Source: Oscillospiraceae bacterium (GTDB lineage Bacteria > Bacillota > Clostridia > Oscillospirales > Oscillospiraceae). Taken from it: a DNA stretch of 64,000 nucleotides. The notes beneath the pieces are model-generated. The model saw only the letters and a program-made list of their open reading frames with translations, was not told where the DNA came from and made no database searches. Made by a program: the position numbers and the translations under genes. Shown here one piece after another: positions 15,513 to 24,622 of this stretch (positions are counted from its first letter, which is position 1; each line of letters starts with the position of its first letter). The stretch spans positions 930,001 to 994,000 of the forward strand of contig AP025582.1 in assembly GCA_022846075.1 (NCBI GenBank). Direction: 5' to 3'.

Positions 15513-15575
15513 CTGTGCCGGGTGGGGATGAATGTCCGGGCGCCGGCCGGCGTGATTGTGAAAGGGGAGCGGAAG

Positions 15576-17981
15576 ATGGATCACAGAGACAGAAAAAACC
15601 GGGAGCCGGTCAAAAAGACGCCGGACCGGCGGGCCAACCGCACGGTCCTTCTCCGTACCCTGGCCCTTCTGGGGCTGTTCGGGGTGGCGGCCTTCCTTCC
15701 CCTGTTCGGGAAGCTCTACGCCATCCAGATCAAGGATCACGACATGTACCAGCAAAAGGCCATCGACCAGCAGACCATGGACAACGCGGTGGCTGCCAAC
15801 CGGGGGCAGATCACCGACGCCAACGGCAAGGTGCTGGCCACCAGCGCCACGGTATACGATATCATCATCTCCCCCAACGACTTCAAGACCCTCCAGGAGA
15901 ACTGGGATAAAAAGTATGGGGAGCACCCGGAGAAGGCGGACTATCCCCGCCCCGAGGCAGAAAAGGTGGCCGCCGCCCTGGCGGAGATCCTGGGGAAGGA
16001 CGAGGAGAAGCTCCTCAAGCAGCTGGGCAAGACGGGCAGCTACTACGAGATCGCCGCCGCCCGGGTGGAGACCGAGGTGGCCGACCAGGTCCGGCAGCTC
16101 ATCAAGGACCAGCATCTCTCCAACTCCATCGTGCCAAACCCCACCACCAAACGCTACTACCCTTACGGCTCCCTAGCCGCCCAGGTCATCGGCTGGGTGA
16201 ATCCAAACCTGGACAATACCGGCGCCTACGGCATGGAGGCCCTCTACGAGGATGAGCTGGCCGGCGAGACCGGGCGGGTGGTCACCGCCAAGAACGGCAA
16301 GGGCACCGAGATGAAATATTCCTTCCAGGACTACTATGACGCCACCGACGGGAATAACCTGAACTTGACCCTGGACACCACCATCCAGTATTACTGCGAG
16401 CGGATCCTGGAAAAGGGCATTGAGATGTTCGACGTGCAGAACGGCGGCTTCGCCATCGCCATGAACCCCAAGACCGGGGCCATCCTGGCCTGGGCCAACT
16501 CCCCCACCTACGACCTCAACGATCCCTGGACCGTCACCGATCCGGTGCTGAACACCTATCTGGAGACGGTAAAAAACGACCCCAACTCCAGCGAGGAGGC
16601 CTATCTCACCGCCCTGGGCAGCGCCCAGAACCAGCAGTGGCGCAACAAGGCCATCAACGATACCTACGAGCCCGGCTCCACCTTCAAGTCCATGGTCCTG
16701 GCCGCGGCCCTGGAGGAGGGAGTCGTCAACGAGAATTCCACCTACTACTGCCCCGGCTACGCCATCGTGGCGGACCGGCGGATCAGCTGCTCCAAGAAAG
16801 AGCCGGGTCACGGCAGCCAGACCTTGGCTGAGGCGGTGGCCAATTCCTGCAACCCCGCCTTCATCGCCATCGGCCAGGCCCTTGGGGCGGAGAAGTTCTA
16901 CGACTATCTGGAGGACTTCGGTTTCCTGGGGGCCACCGGCATCGATATGCAGGGGGAGTCCCAGCTCAGCCCCGTCCCCAACCTGGTCTGGCCCCGGGAT
17001 AAGTTTACCAGCGCCAACGGCATCACCAACCTGGCCACCGCCTCCTTCGGCCAAGGCCTCCAGGTCACCCCCATCCAGCTCATCACCGCCGCCTCCGCCG
17101 TCATCAACGGCGGGCACCTGATGGAGCCCTATGTCATGCGCTCCATCACCGACCCGGAGGGCAACGTGGTCCGCCAGACCGAGCCCACCGAGGTGCGGCA
17201 GGTCATCAGCCAGGAGACCTCCGACCGCTGCCGGGCCATCCTGGAGAAAGTGGTGGACGGCGGCACCGGCAAGCGGGCCTACGTCCCCGGCTACCGCATC
17301 GGCGGCAAGACGGGCTCCTCCGAGACTCTGGACAGCCGGCGGGGCATCGACCACACCATCGTCTCCTTCCTGGGCTTCGCCCCCGCCGACGATCCCCAGG
17401 TCATCGTCCTGCTGATGTACGACAACCCCAAGCCCGCCTCCCCCGGCAACAACCTGACCGCCAAGGGCTATTACATCAGCGGCGGCAACATGGCCGCCAT
17501 GATGGCGGGGGAGCTCCTCTCCAACGTCCTGGACTACATGGGGGTGGAAAAGAGCTATACCGAGGCCGAGAAGGCCAAGATCGACGTCACCGTGCCCAAC
17601 CTGGTGGGGCAGACCGCCCAGGTGGGCCAGGAGGCCGCCGCGGGGGCGGGCTTCACCGTCCGCACCGTGGGGGAGGGGGACACCGTCACCGCCCAGATCC
17701 CGGTGGGCGGGGCCGTCATTCCCAGCGGCAGCGAGGTGGTCCTCTACCTGGGAGCCGACAAGCCCACCGACCTGGTGACCGTCCCCGACGTCCGGGGCAA
17801 GACCTCCGCCGGCGCCCAGCAGACCTTGGCCCAGTATGGGCTCTACCTGAAGATCGGCGGCTCCAGCAGCTATATGTCCGACCAGGCCGTGGTGGCCAGC
17901 CAGTCCATCAACGTGGGCACCAGCGTGGAGCGGGGCACCGTGGTGGAGTGTCTGTTCGCCGACAATACTCTGGTGGATTAA
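15576..17981 (+). CDS. penicillin-binding transpeptidase with PASTA domains (FtsI/SpoVD type)
   Basis: An 801-residue class B PBP. A short basic cytoplasmic start and one membrane helix near residues 24-44 are followed by a dimerisation domain (NRGQITDANGKVLATS). The transpeptidase domain has its three motifs: SxxK in EPGSTFKSM, SxN in ANSCNPAF and KTG in GGKTGSSE. Two PASTA repeats form the C-terminus (from about residue 670: TVPNLVGQ and TVPDVRGK). PASTA-bearing members include the sporulation SpoVD and division PBPs. Location in the dcw cluster before murE favours septal synthesis. ATG 15576 behind AAAGGGGAG is chosen over a longer frame that would run through the leader hairpin. Confidence 0.9.
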   Translation: MDHRDRKNREPVKKTPDRRANRTVLLRTLALLGLFGVAAFLPLFGKLYAIQIKDHDMYQQKAIDQQTMDNAVAANRGQITDANGKVLATSATVYDIIISPNDFKTLQENWDKKYGEHPEKADYPRPEAEKVAAALAEILGKDEEKLLKQLGKTGSYYEIAAARVETEVADQVRQLIKDQHLSNSIVPNPTTKRYYPYGSLAAQVIGWVNPNLDNTGAYGMEALYEDELAGETGRVVTAKNGKGTEMKYSFQDYYDATDGNNLNLTLDTTIQYYCERILEKGIEMFDVQNGGFAIAMNPKTGAILAWANSPTYDLNDPWTVTDPVLNTYLETVKNDPNSSEEAYLTALGSAQNQQWRNKAINDTYEPGSTFKSMVLAAALEEGVVNENSTYYCPGYAIVADRRISCSKKEPGHGSQTLAEAVANSCNPAFIAIGQALGAEKFYDYLEDFGFLGATGIDMQGESQLSPVPNLVWPRDKFTSANGITNLATASFGQGLQVTPIQLITAASAVINGGHLMEPYVMRSITDPEGNVVRQTEPTEVRQVISQETSDRCRAILEKVVDGGTGKRAYVPGYRIGGKTGSSETLDSRRGIDHTIVSFLGFAPADDPQVIVLLMYDNPKPASPGNNLTAKGYYISGGNMAAMMAGELLSNVLDYMGVEKSYTEAEKAKIDVTVPNLVGQTAQVGQEAAAGAGFTVRTVGEGDTVTAQIPVGGAVIPSGSEVVLYLGADKPTDLVTVPDVRGKTSAGAQQTLAQYGLYLKIGGSSSYMSDQAVVASQSINVGTSVERGTVVECLFADNTLVD

Positions 17982-18070
17982 GCGGGGGGCCCTTTGTGGG
18001 GGGACGCAGTGGGCCAAGGGATGGCCAATGAGCGTGCGTTTTTCAGACGGAAGCAGTCTGGATTTGAGAA

Positions 18071-18118
18071 GTTCCCCTCATCCGGCCCTGCGGGGCCACC
18101 TTCCCCCGGGGGAAGGCA
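18071..18118 (-). repeat. dispersed palindromic repeat, copy C
   Basis: Minus strand: GCCTTCCCCCGGGGGAAGG, then the stem GGCCC-CGCA-GGGCC, then GGATGAGGGGAAC. It sits in the 212-nt gap between the pbp gene and murE. Confidence 0.7.
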
Positions 18119-18193
18119 TGGGGAGAGGGTTTTGCGGGATAGATTCCCAGGTAAGCCTAGGGCAGGTTTCGCGACGACAAAGGGGTGAGTAGG

Positions 18194-19627
18194 ATGCGTT
18201 TACACGCGCTGTTAAACGGCACGGGCTATGCTGGCCCCCTGCCGGAGGACGTTGAAATCAAAGGCATCTCTTACGACACCCGCACCATCCGGCCCGGGGA
18301 GCTCTTCGTGGCTCTGAAGGGCTACAAGACCGACGGGCACAGGTATATCCGGCAGGCGTTGGAAAAGGGGGCCGCCGCCGTATTGTGCGAGAGCGGGGAG
18401 GAGGGGACCCTCCGGGTCCCCGACGGCAGAGCCGCCCTGGCCGCCGTCTCCGCCAACTGGTTCGGCCACCCGGCGGAGGAGCTGACCGTCATCGGTGTCA
18501 CCGGAACCAATGGCAAGACCACCACCACCAGCCTTCTCAAGGCCATGCTGGAAGAGGTGCTCCACACCAAGGCGGGGCTCATCGGCACCAACGAAAACGA
18601 GATCGGGGAAGAGTCCTTCCCCGCGGACCGGACCACCCCCGAGAGCTGGGAGGTCCAGCAATGGCTGCGGCGGATGGCGGACGCCGGATGCACCCACGTG
18701 GTGATGGAGGTCTCCTCCCACGCCCTTTGTCTCCACCGGGTGGACGGCATCCGCTTCGCGGTGGGGGCCTTTACCAACCTGACCCAGGACCACCTGGATT
18801 TCCACAAGACCATGGAGGCCTACCGCCAGGCTAAGGGACGGCTGTTCCTCCAGAGCGGCAGGGCGGTGTTGAACCTGGACGACGAGGCGGGGCAAAGCTA
18901 CGCCGCCTCCGCCCCCTGTCAGGTATTTACCTACTCCGAGCGCAAGGACGAGGCGGACCTCACCGCCAAGAACCTGCGGCTCTTTCCCGACCGGGTGGAG
19001 TTTGAGGCGGTGACCCGGGAGGAGATCTGCCGGGTCCGGCTGGGCATCCCCGGCGGGTTCACCGTCTACAACGCGCTGTGCGCCCTGTCCTGCGCCCAGG
19101 CTTTGGGCATCCCCCTGAGCAAGGCCGCCGCCGCCCTGGCCCATGCCCCCGGCGTGAAGGGACGGATGGAGGTGGTGCCCACCCCCGGCCCCGGCACCGT
19201 CCTCATCGACTACGCCCACACCCCGGACGCCCTGGAAAACGCTCTGGCCGCCCTCCGGGACTTCACCCCCGGACGGCTCATCTGCCTCTTTGGCTGCGGG
19301 GGGGACCGGGACCGGGGCAAGCGGCCCCTCATGGGGGCCATCGCCGCCAGTATGTCCGACCTGGCCGTGGTGACCTCCGACAACCCCCGCACCGAGGAGC
19401 CCCAGGCCATTATCGACGATATCCTGAAGGGGATGGAGGGCATGGATACCCCCCGGCTGGTGGAGCCGGACCGGCGGAAGGCCATCCGGGCCGCCCTGGC
19501 CCTGCTCCGGGAGGGGGACACCCTGGTGCTGGCGGGAAAGGGCCACGAGACCTATCAGGAAGTGAACGGGGAAAAACGCCACCTGGACGAGAGGGAAGAG
19601 GTGGCTAAATTCTTGCTATCTCAGTGA
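18194..19627 (+). CDS. murE: UDP-MurNAc-L-Ala-D-Glu ligase, meso-diaminopimelate type
   Basis: A 477-residue Mur ligase that adds the third amino acid to the peptidoglycan stem. It shows the ATP-binding loop GVTGTNGKTTTTS near residue 106, the histidine/lysine segment with VMEVSSHALCLHRV, FTNLTQDHLDFH, and the C-terminal TSDNPRTEEP. The DNPR motif is the known determinant of meso-diaminopimelate specificity, as opposed to lysine enzymes. ATG 18194 fits the ribosome site AAAGGGG. An in-frame GTG lies 9 nt earlier. An internal promoter for mraY begins in its last codons. Confidence 0.94.
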   Translation: MRLHALLNGTGYAGPLPEDVEIKGISYDTRTIRPGELFVALKGYKTDGHRYIRQALEKGAAAVLCESGEEGTLRVPDGRAALAAVSANWFGHPAEELTVIGVTGTNGKTTTTSLLKAMLEEVLHTKAGLIGTNENEIGEESFPADRTTPESWEVQQWLRRMADAGCTHVVMEVSSHALCLHRVDGIRFAVGAFTNLTQDHLDFHKTMEAYRQAKGRLFLQSGRAVLNLDDEAGQSYAASAPCQVFTYSERKDEADLTAKNLRLFPDRVEFEAVTREEICRVRLGIPGGFTVYNALCALSCAQALGIPLSKAAAALAHAPGVKGRMEVVPTPGPGTVLIDYAHTPDALENALAALRDFTPGRLICLFGCGGDRDRGKRPLMGAIAASMSDLAVVTSDNPRTEEPQAIIDDILKGMEGMDTPRLVEPDRRKAIRAALALLREGDTLVLAGKGHETYQEVNGEKRHLDEREEVAKFLLSQ

Positions 19628-19641
19628 TTGTGTGGTAAAAT
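19613..19641 (+). promoter_or_regulatory. internal promoter upstream of mraY
   Basis: TTGCTA at 19613-19618 (inside the end of murE), a 17-nt spacer and TAAAAT at 19636-19641. A small hairpin, ACCCGCT at 19642-19648 with AGCGGGT at 19657-19663, follows in the leader. Confidence 0.5.
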
Positions 19642-19696
19642 ACCCGCTTGTGCGCGAGCGGGTTTCCCGCTGAGAAAAGAGCTGGAGGTTCAAAAG

Positions 19697-20707
19697 ATGA
19701 AGTCGGAACTGTCGATGATCGCAGAGATCCTGATCGCCCTGGCGGTGAGTTTTGTCCTGACCGCCGTCCTGGGCAGGATCCTTATCCCCGCCCTCAGGCG
19801 GCTGAAGGCGGGCCAGTCCATCAAAGAGGACGGCCCCACCTGGCATATGGCCAAACAGGGTACCCCCACCATGGGCGGGCTCATGTTTATCATCGCCATG
19901 GCCGTCACCGTGGTGGGCCTGGGCTGGGGCTATTTTCTCCGGGGGGACCGGGGGGCGGTGTACGTATTCCTCTTCGCCCTGGTCTTTGGCATCATCGGGT
20001 TCATTGACGACTATATGAAGGTGGTCCACCGGCAGAACACCGGCCTCACCGCCGGGTGGAAGTTTCTCCTTCAGCTGGCCGCCGCCATTTTGATGACGGT
20101 GCTGCTGCGGTACGAGGGCTACCTGTCTCCCAACCTCTATATCCCCTTCGCCCAGACCACCATCCCCCTGCCCTGGCCGGTCTACATGGTCTTTGCCGCC
20201 TTCGTCATGGTGGGTACCGTCAACGCCGTGAACATCACCGACGGGGTGGACGGTCTGTCCTCCTCGGTGACCGTGCCGGTGGCGCTGTTTTTCATTGTGG
20301 TGACCGCCCTCTGGGGCAAGGATGAGCTGACCCTGTTCTCCGCCGCCCTGCTGGGGGGCCTGCTGGGCTTCCTCCTCTATAACCACTACCCCGCCAAGGT
20401 CTTTATGGGGGACACCGGCTCCCTCTTCCTGGGCGGGGCGGTCTGCGGCCTGGCCTTCTCCACCGACATGCCCCTCATCCTGATCCTGGTGGGCATCGTC
20501 TATATCGCCGAGACCCTCTCCGACATTATCCAGGTGGTCTATTTCAAGGCCACCCACGGCAAACGCATCTTCAAGATGGCCCCCCTCCACCACCATTTCG
20601 AGATGTGCGGATGGAAGGAGAAGAAGGTGGTGGCGGTATTTTCCGCCGTGTCCGCCCTCTTCTGCGTCCTGGCCTTCTTGGGCGTGGCCGGACGGTACCT
20701 TATCTGA
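19697..20707 (+). CDS. mraY: phospho-N-acetylmuramoyl-pentapeptide-transferase
   Basis: A 336-residue polytopic membrane enzyme that transfers phospho-MurNAc-pentapeptide to undecaprenyl phosphate, making lipid I. Conserved loops are present: GPTWHMAKQGTPTMGG near residues 45-60, FIDDYMKVV, NAVNITDGVDGL with the catalytic aspartates, FMGDTGSLFLG, and MAPLHHHFEM near the end. About ten membrane helices are predicted. GGAGG eight bases before ATG 19697 supports the start. Confidence 0.95.
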   Translation: MKSELSMIAEILIALAVSFVLTAVLGRILIPALRRLKAGQSIKEDGPTWHMAKQGTPTMGGLMFIIAMAVTVVGLGWGYFLRGDRGAVYVFLFALVFGIIGFIDDYMKVVHRQNTGLTAGWKFLLQLAAAILMTVLLRYEGYLSPNLYIPFAQTTIPLPWPVYMVFAAFVMVGTVNAVNITDGVDGLSSSVTVPVALFFIVVTALWGKDELTLFSAALLGGLLGFLLYNHYPAKVFMGDTGSLFLGGAVCGLAFSTDMPLILILVGIVYIAETLSDIIQVVYFKATHGKRIFKMAPLHHHFEMCGWKEKKVVAVFSAVSALFCVLAFLGVAGRYLI

Positions 20708-20746
20708 GCGCAGACTGCGATTCTATGCTGAAAGGCGGTGAGCCCT

Positions 20747-21955
20747 GTGGGAAAATCAAAGCGTGATCTGACCATGGAAGAGCAGCTCTCCCGGGGCCCC
20801 ATGGACCTGCCCTTCCTCATGCTGGTGGTGATGCTCACCGTCATCGGCGTCATCATGGTGTTCTCCGCCTCCTACGCCACCGCTGTCAGCGAGGGGAAGG
20901 CCCCCACATACTACTTCGCCCGGCAGGGGATTTTCGCCGTCCTGGGCCTTGTCATCATGTATATCACCTCCAAGATCAACTACCAGGCCTTCCGCTGGAT
21001 GTCGGTGTTTATCCTCATCGCCGCCCTGGTGCTGCTGGTGGTGGTGCTGATCCCCGGCATCCATACCAACCGCAGCGACAACGTGAAGCGGTGGATTAGA
21101 GGGTTTGGCCCGATCCCCGCCTTCCAGCCCTCGGAGGTCGCCAAGCTGGGCGTGATCCTCTATTTTTCCGCCCGAATGTCCAAACGGACTACGGAGAAAA
21201 AGAAACAGTTCAATACCCGGACCTATACCGGGGTCGCCCTGAACAAACTGGATGAGCTGGGCTTCATCGAGCTTGTGCCCTACGGGCTGCTGCTGCTGGG
21301 CATCATCGCCCTCATGGCTCTGGAGCCCCATATGTCGGGCACCATCCTCATTCTGGTCCCCGCCGCCGCCATCCTCTTTGCCGGCGGGGTGAGGCTGGGC
21401 TGGTTCGCCGCCGGGGGCGCCGGGGTGGTGGGATTGCTGCTGCTCATCATGTCGGGCAAGGACTACCAGACCGGCCGTATCGCCATCTGGCGGGACCCCT
21501 GGGCCCACCCGAGGGACGGCGGCTACCAGATCATCCAGTCCCTTTACGCCATCGGCTCCGGCGGCCTCTTCGGCGTGGGCTTTGGCCAGAGCCGCCAGAA
21601 GCAGCTCTTCCTCCCCGAACCGGAGAACGACTTCATTTTTTCCATCGTCTGCGAGGAGCTGGGCCTCATCGGCGCGGGGCTCATCCTGCTCCTCTTCGCC
21701 CTCCTCATCGTCCGGGGCTACTGGATCGCCATCCACGCCAGGGACCGGTTCGGTTCCTTGTTGGTGGTGGGGATCACCACCCTCATGGCGGTGCAGGTAT
21801 TCCTGAACATCTCCGTGGTCACCAACCTGCTGCCCACCACCGGCATTTCCTTGCCCTTTTTCAGCTACGGGGGCACGGCGCTGATGATCCAGCTCATCGA
21901 GATGGGCATCGTCCTGGGGGTCTCCCGGCAGATCCCGGCGCCCAAACAGGGCTAG
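20747..21955 (+). CDS. ftsW: FtsW/RodA/SpoVE family SEDS glycosyltransferase
   Basis: A SEDS family peptidoglycan polymerase with about ten membrane segments. It includes SASYATA near the first helix, the loop RWIRGFGPIPAFQPSEVAKLGVIL, and EPHMSGTILILVPAAAILFAGG. The C-terminal signature LPEPENDFIFSIVCEELGLIGAG and NLLPTTGISLPFFSYGG are also present. It partners the transpeptidase PBP during septum formation. Two GTG starts are possible: 20747 lies at better spacing from AAAGGCGG than 20738. The position within the dcw cluster favours FtsW over RodA; SpoVE cannot be excluded. Confidence 0.9.
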   Translation: MGKSKRDLTMEEQLSRGPMDLPFLMLVVMLTVIGVIMVFSASYATAVSEGKAPTYYFARQGIFAVLGLVIMYITSKINYQAFRWMSVFILIAALVLLVVVLIPGIHTNRSDNVKRWIRGFGPIPAFQPSEVAKLGVILYFSARMSKRTTEKKKQFNTRTYTGVALNKLDELGFIELVPYGLLLLGIIALMALEPHMSGTILILVPAAAILFAGGVRLGWFAAGGAGVVGLLLLIMSGKDYQTGRIAIWRDPWAHPRDGGYQIIQSLYAIGSGGLFGVGFGQSRQKQLFLPEPENDFIFSIVCEELGLIGAGLILLLFALLIVRGYWIAIHARDRFGSLLVVGITTLMAVQVFLNISVVTNLLPTTGISLPFFSYGGTALMIQLIEMGIVLGVSRQIPAPKQG

Positions 21956-22051
21956 GGCACGCCGCGCTTGGGCGGATGCTTTTGCGGCCCGAAAGCGCGC
22001 CCCCTGCCTCCCGAGAGGAGGAGAGGAAGCGACGTCAAAGGAGGTATATGT

Positions 22052-23173
22052 GTGAACGTTTTATTCACCTGCGGCGGCACCGCCGGGCATATCAACCCCG
22101 CCGTGGCCCTGGCCCGCATGTTTCAGGAGCGGGAGAGCGGCTGCCGGATCCTCTTCGTGGGGGCCGACGGGGGCATGGAGACCCGGCTGGTCCCCAAGGA
22201 GGGGTTTGAGCTGAAGACGGTGACCATCACCAACTTCCGCCGCTCCGTCACCCCCACCGCCATCGGCCATAACCTGAAGACCCTCTTCAACATGGGCCGC
22301 TCCGACAAGCAGGCCAAGGCCATCCTGGACGAGTTCCAGCCCGACCTGGTGGTGGGCACCGGGGGCTACGCCAGCTTCCCGGTGGTGAAGGCGGCGGCCA
22401 AGCGGGGCGTCCCCACCGCCGTCCACGAGTCCAATGCCGTTCCCGGTCTCACCACCAAGGCCCTGTCCAAGGTGGCCGACGTGGTGATGGTGGGTTTTGC
22501 CGAGAGCAGGGACCACTATGAGGACCCGGCCAAGGTGGTGGTCACCGGCACCCCCGTCCGGGGGGACTTCTTCCGCTATACCCGGGCCGAGGCCCGCGAG
22601 AAGCTGGGCTTCGACGACGACCGGCCCCTCCTCCTGTCCTACTGGGGCAGCCTGGGGGCGGAGGTGATGAACGGCTATATGGCCGAGTTCATCCGCCTGG
22701 AATGTCAGCAGGGCCAGCCCTTCCGCCACATCCACGGGGCGGGGCGGGACTTCTCCTCCATCACGAAGATCCTCGCCGATTCCGACGTACCCAAGGACTG
22801 CCACCCCGGAGTGGAGGTGCGGGAGTATATCTATGATATGCCTCTCGTGATGGCTGCGGCGGACCTGGTGCTGTGCCGCTCCGGCGCCTCCACCATCTCC
22901 GAGCTGGCGGCCATCGCCAAGCCCTCCATCCTGGTGCCCTCCCCCAACGTGACGGCGGACCACCAGACCAAAAACGCCAGGGTCCTCTCCGAAGCGGGCG
23001 GGGCGGTGCTGCTGCCGGAGAAAGAGTGCTCCGGCAAACGCCTTTACGAGGAGGCCTCGGCCCTCCTCCGGGACCGAAGCCGCCGCGCCGGGATGGCCCG
23101 GGCCCTGTCGGCCATGGCGGTCCCCGACGCCAACGAGAAAATCTTCGACACTCTGATGGGGATTCTGCGGTAA
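22052..23173 (+). CDS. murG: undecaprenyldiphospho-muramoylpentapeptide beta-N-acetylglucosaminyltransferase
   Basis: A 373-residue GT28 glycosyltransferase that converts lipid I to lipid II at the inner face of the membrane. It opens with LFTCGGTAGHINPAVALA (glycine-rich loop). VVGTGGYASFPVVKAA and VHESNAVPGLTTK follow. The UDP-GlcNAc-binding part holds MAAADLVLCRSGASTISELAAIAKPSILVPSP. GTG 22052 follows a perfect AAAGGAGGT at six bases. An ATG four bases earlier is out of frame. The rest of the operon continues with murA. Confidence 0.94.
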   Translation: MNVLFTCGGTAGHINPAVALARMFQERESGCRILFVGADGGMETRLVPKEGFELKTVTITNFRRSVTPTAIGHNLKTLFNMGRSDKQAKAILDEFQPDLVVGTGGYASFPVVKAAAKRGVPTAVHESNAVPGLTTKALSKVADVVMVGFAESRDHYEDPAKVVVTGTPVRGDFFRYTRAEAREKLGFDDDRPLLLSYWGSLGAEVMNGYMAEFIRLECQQGQPFRHIHGAGRDFSSITKILADSDVPKDCHPGVEVREYIYDMPLVMAAADLVLCRSGASTISELAAIAKPSILVPSPNVTADHQTKNARVLSEAGGAVLLPEKECSGKRLYEEASALLRDRSRRAGMARALSAMAVPDANEKIFDTLMGILR

Positions 23174-23283
23174 CGGGGGAGGACACCCCTCCCGCCCCGC
23201 CGCGGCCCCGCCGGTTTTGTACCCGATTTCGCCCTTCCGCATAGGATGGCCTGAATGGAATCCATCCATAGGGAGGACGAATT

Positions 23284-24552
23284 ATGAGCGTTTTCAGCAT
23301 TGAGGGGGGCCGCCCCCTGGGTGGGACTGTCAAGGTCCACGGGGCCAAGAACAGTGTCCTGCCCATCCTGGCGGCCGCCTTTTTGGTCCCAGGAGAGTGC
23401 GTCATCCACAACTGCCCCCGGCTCACCGACGTGGAGGGCACCCTGGCCATCCTCCGCCACCTGGGCTGCCGGGTGCGCCGGGAGGGGGACACGGTGACGG
23501 TGGACGCCTCCGCTCCCGCCGCCGCGGACGTGCCCGACGCCCTCATGCGCCAGATGCGCTCCTCGGTGGTCTTTCTGGGGCCCATCCTGGGCCGCATGGG
23601 CCGGGCGGAGCTGTCCTATCCCGGCGGCTGTGAGCTGGGGCCCCGGCCCATCGATCTCCACCTGACCGCCCTGCGGGCCCTGGGTGCGGAGATCGAGGAG
23701 CGGGGGAGCCGGCTCTCCTGCCGGGGGGAGCTGAAGGGGGCCGACCTGACCCTCTCACTGCCCAGCGTGGGGGCCACCGAGAACGCCATGCTGGCGGCGG
23801 TGGCGGCCCAGGGGGTCACCACCATCACCAACGCGGCCCGGGAGCCGGAGATCACCGATCTCCAGAATTTTTTGAACACCATGGGGGCCGACATCCGGGG
23901 GGCGGGGAGCTCGGTGGTCACCGTCCGGGGGGGAAGGCCCCTCCACGGCGGGGAGCACACCGTTATCGCCGACCGCATCGTGGCCTGTACTTATCTCTCC
24001 GCGGCCGCCTGCGCGGGCGGAGAGGCGGAGGTCACCGGGGTGGACTGGCGGCACCTGTCCACCGTCACCGCCGTCCTGGCGGAGGCGGGGTGCCAGGTGA
24101 AGAGCTCTCCCACGGCCATCTCACTCACGGCGCCCAAGCGGCTGAAGGCGGTCCGACCGGTGCGCACGGCCCCCTACCCCGGCTTTCCCACCGACGCCCA
24201 GGCCATCGTCATGGCCGCCCTGTGCAAGGCGGAGGGGGCCACGGTCTTTGCCGAGAATATGTTCGACAGCCGCTACCGCCACGTGGATGAGCTGACCCGC
24301 ATGGGGGCGGATATCCGGGCGGAGGGCCGGGTGGCCGTGGTATACGGCGTGCCCAGGCTCTTCGGCGCGCGGGTCACCGCCGCCGACCTCCGGGGCGGGG
24401 CCGCCCTGGTGGTGGCCGGCCTGGGGGCGGAGGGGGAGACGGTGGTCTCCGGCCTGGAGCACATCGACCGGGGCTATGCCGACCTGTCCGGCGGTCTGGC
24501 AGCCCTGGGGGCACGGATTGCCCGAAATGAGGAAACTGTAAGCGAATCTTAA
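23284..24552 (+). CDS. murA: UDP-N-acetylglucosamine 1-carboxyvinyltransferase
   Basis: A 422-residue enolpyruvyl transferase for the first committed step of peptidoglycan synthesis. Lys22 lies in HGAKNSVLP. The catalytic cysteine is present as Cys116 in PGGCELGPRPIDLHL, so the enzyme is expected to be fosfomycin-sensitive (some bacteria have Asp there). Other family motifs include SVGATENAMLAA, PTDAQA and ENMFDSRYRHVDEL. It lies in the dcw cluster, as in several Firmicutes. Confidence 0.94.
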   Translation: MSVFSIEGGRPLGGTVKVHGAKNSVLPILAAAFLVPGECVIHNCPRLTDVEGTLAILRHLGCRVRREGDTVTVDASAPAAADVPDALMRQMRSSVVFLGPILGRMGRAELSYPGGCELGPRPIDLHLTALRALGAEIEERGSRLSCRGELKGADLTLSLPSVGATENAMLAAVAAQGVTTITNAAREPEITDLQNFLNTMGADIRGAGSSVVTVRGGRPLHGGEHTVIADRIVACTYLSAAACAGGEAEVTGVDWRHLSTVTAVLAEAGCQVKSSPTAISLTAPKRLKAVRPVRTAPYPGFPTDAQAIVMAALCKAEGATVFAENMFDSRYRHVDELTRMGADIRAEGRVAVVYGVPRLFGARVTAADLRGGAALVVAGLGAEGETVVSGLEHIDRGYADLSGGLAALGARIARNEETVSES

Positions 24553-24571
24553 CGATTTATTCACTTTGAAA

Positions 24572-24580
24572 TGCTATAAT
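24572..24580 (+). promoter_or_regulatory. extended -10 promoter upstream of ftsQ
   Basis: TGCTATAAT is an extended -10 with no good -35 hexamer. It lies in the 70-nt gap between murA and ftsQ, 42 nt before the ftsQ start. Confidence 0.45.
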
Positions 24581-24622
24581 GCCCTTTAAATACCCGGCAA
24601 AGGAAGTAACGGAGGCCAAAAA

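Noticed and set aside
15429-15575. Longer N-terminus for the penicillin-binding protein
   Set aside because: The extra frame spans a perfect 14-bp hairpin and has no ribosome site; ATG 15576 behind AAAGGGGAG gives the normal short cytoplasmic end.
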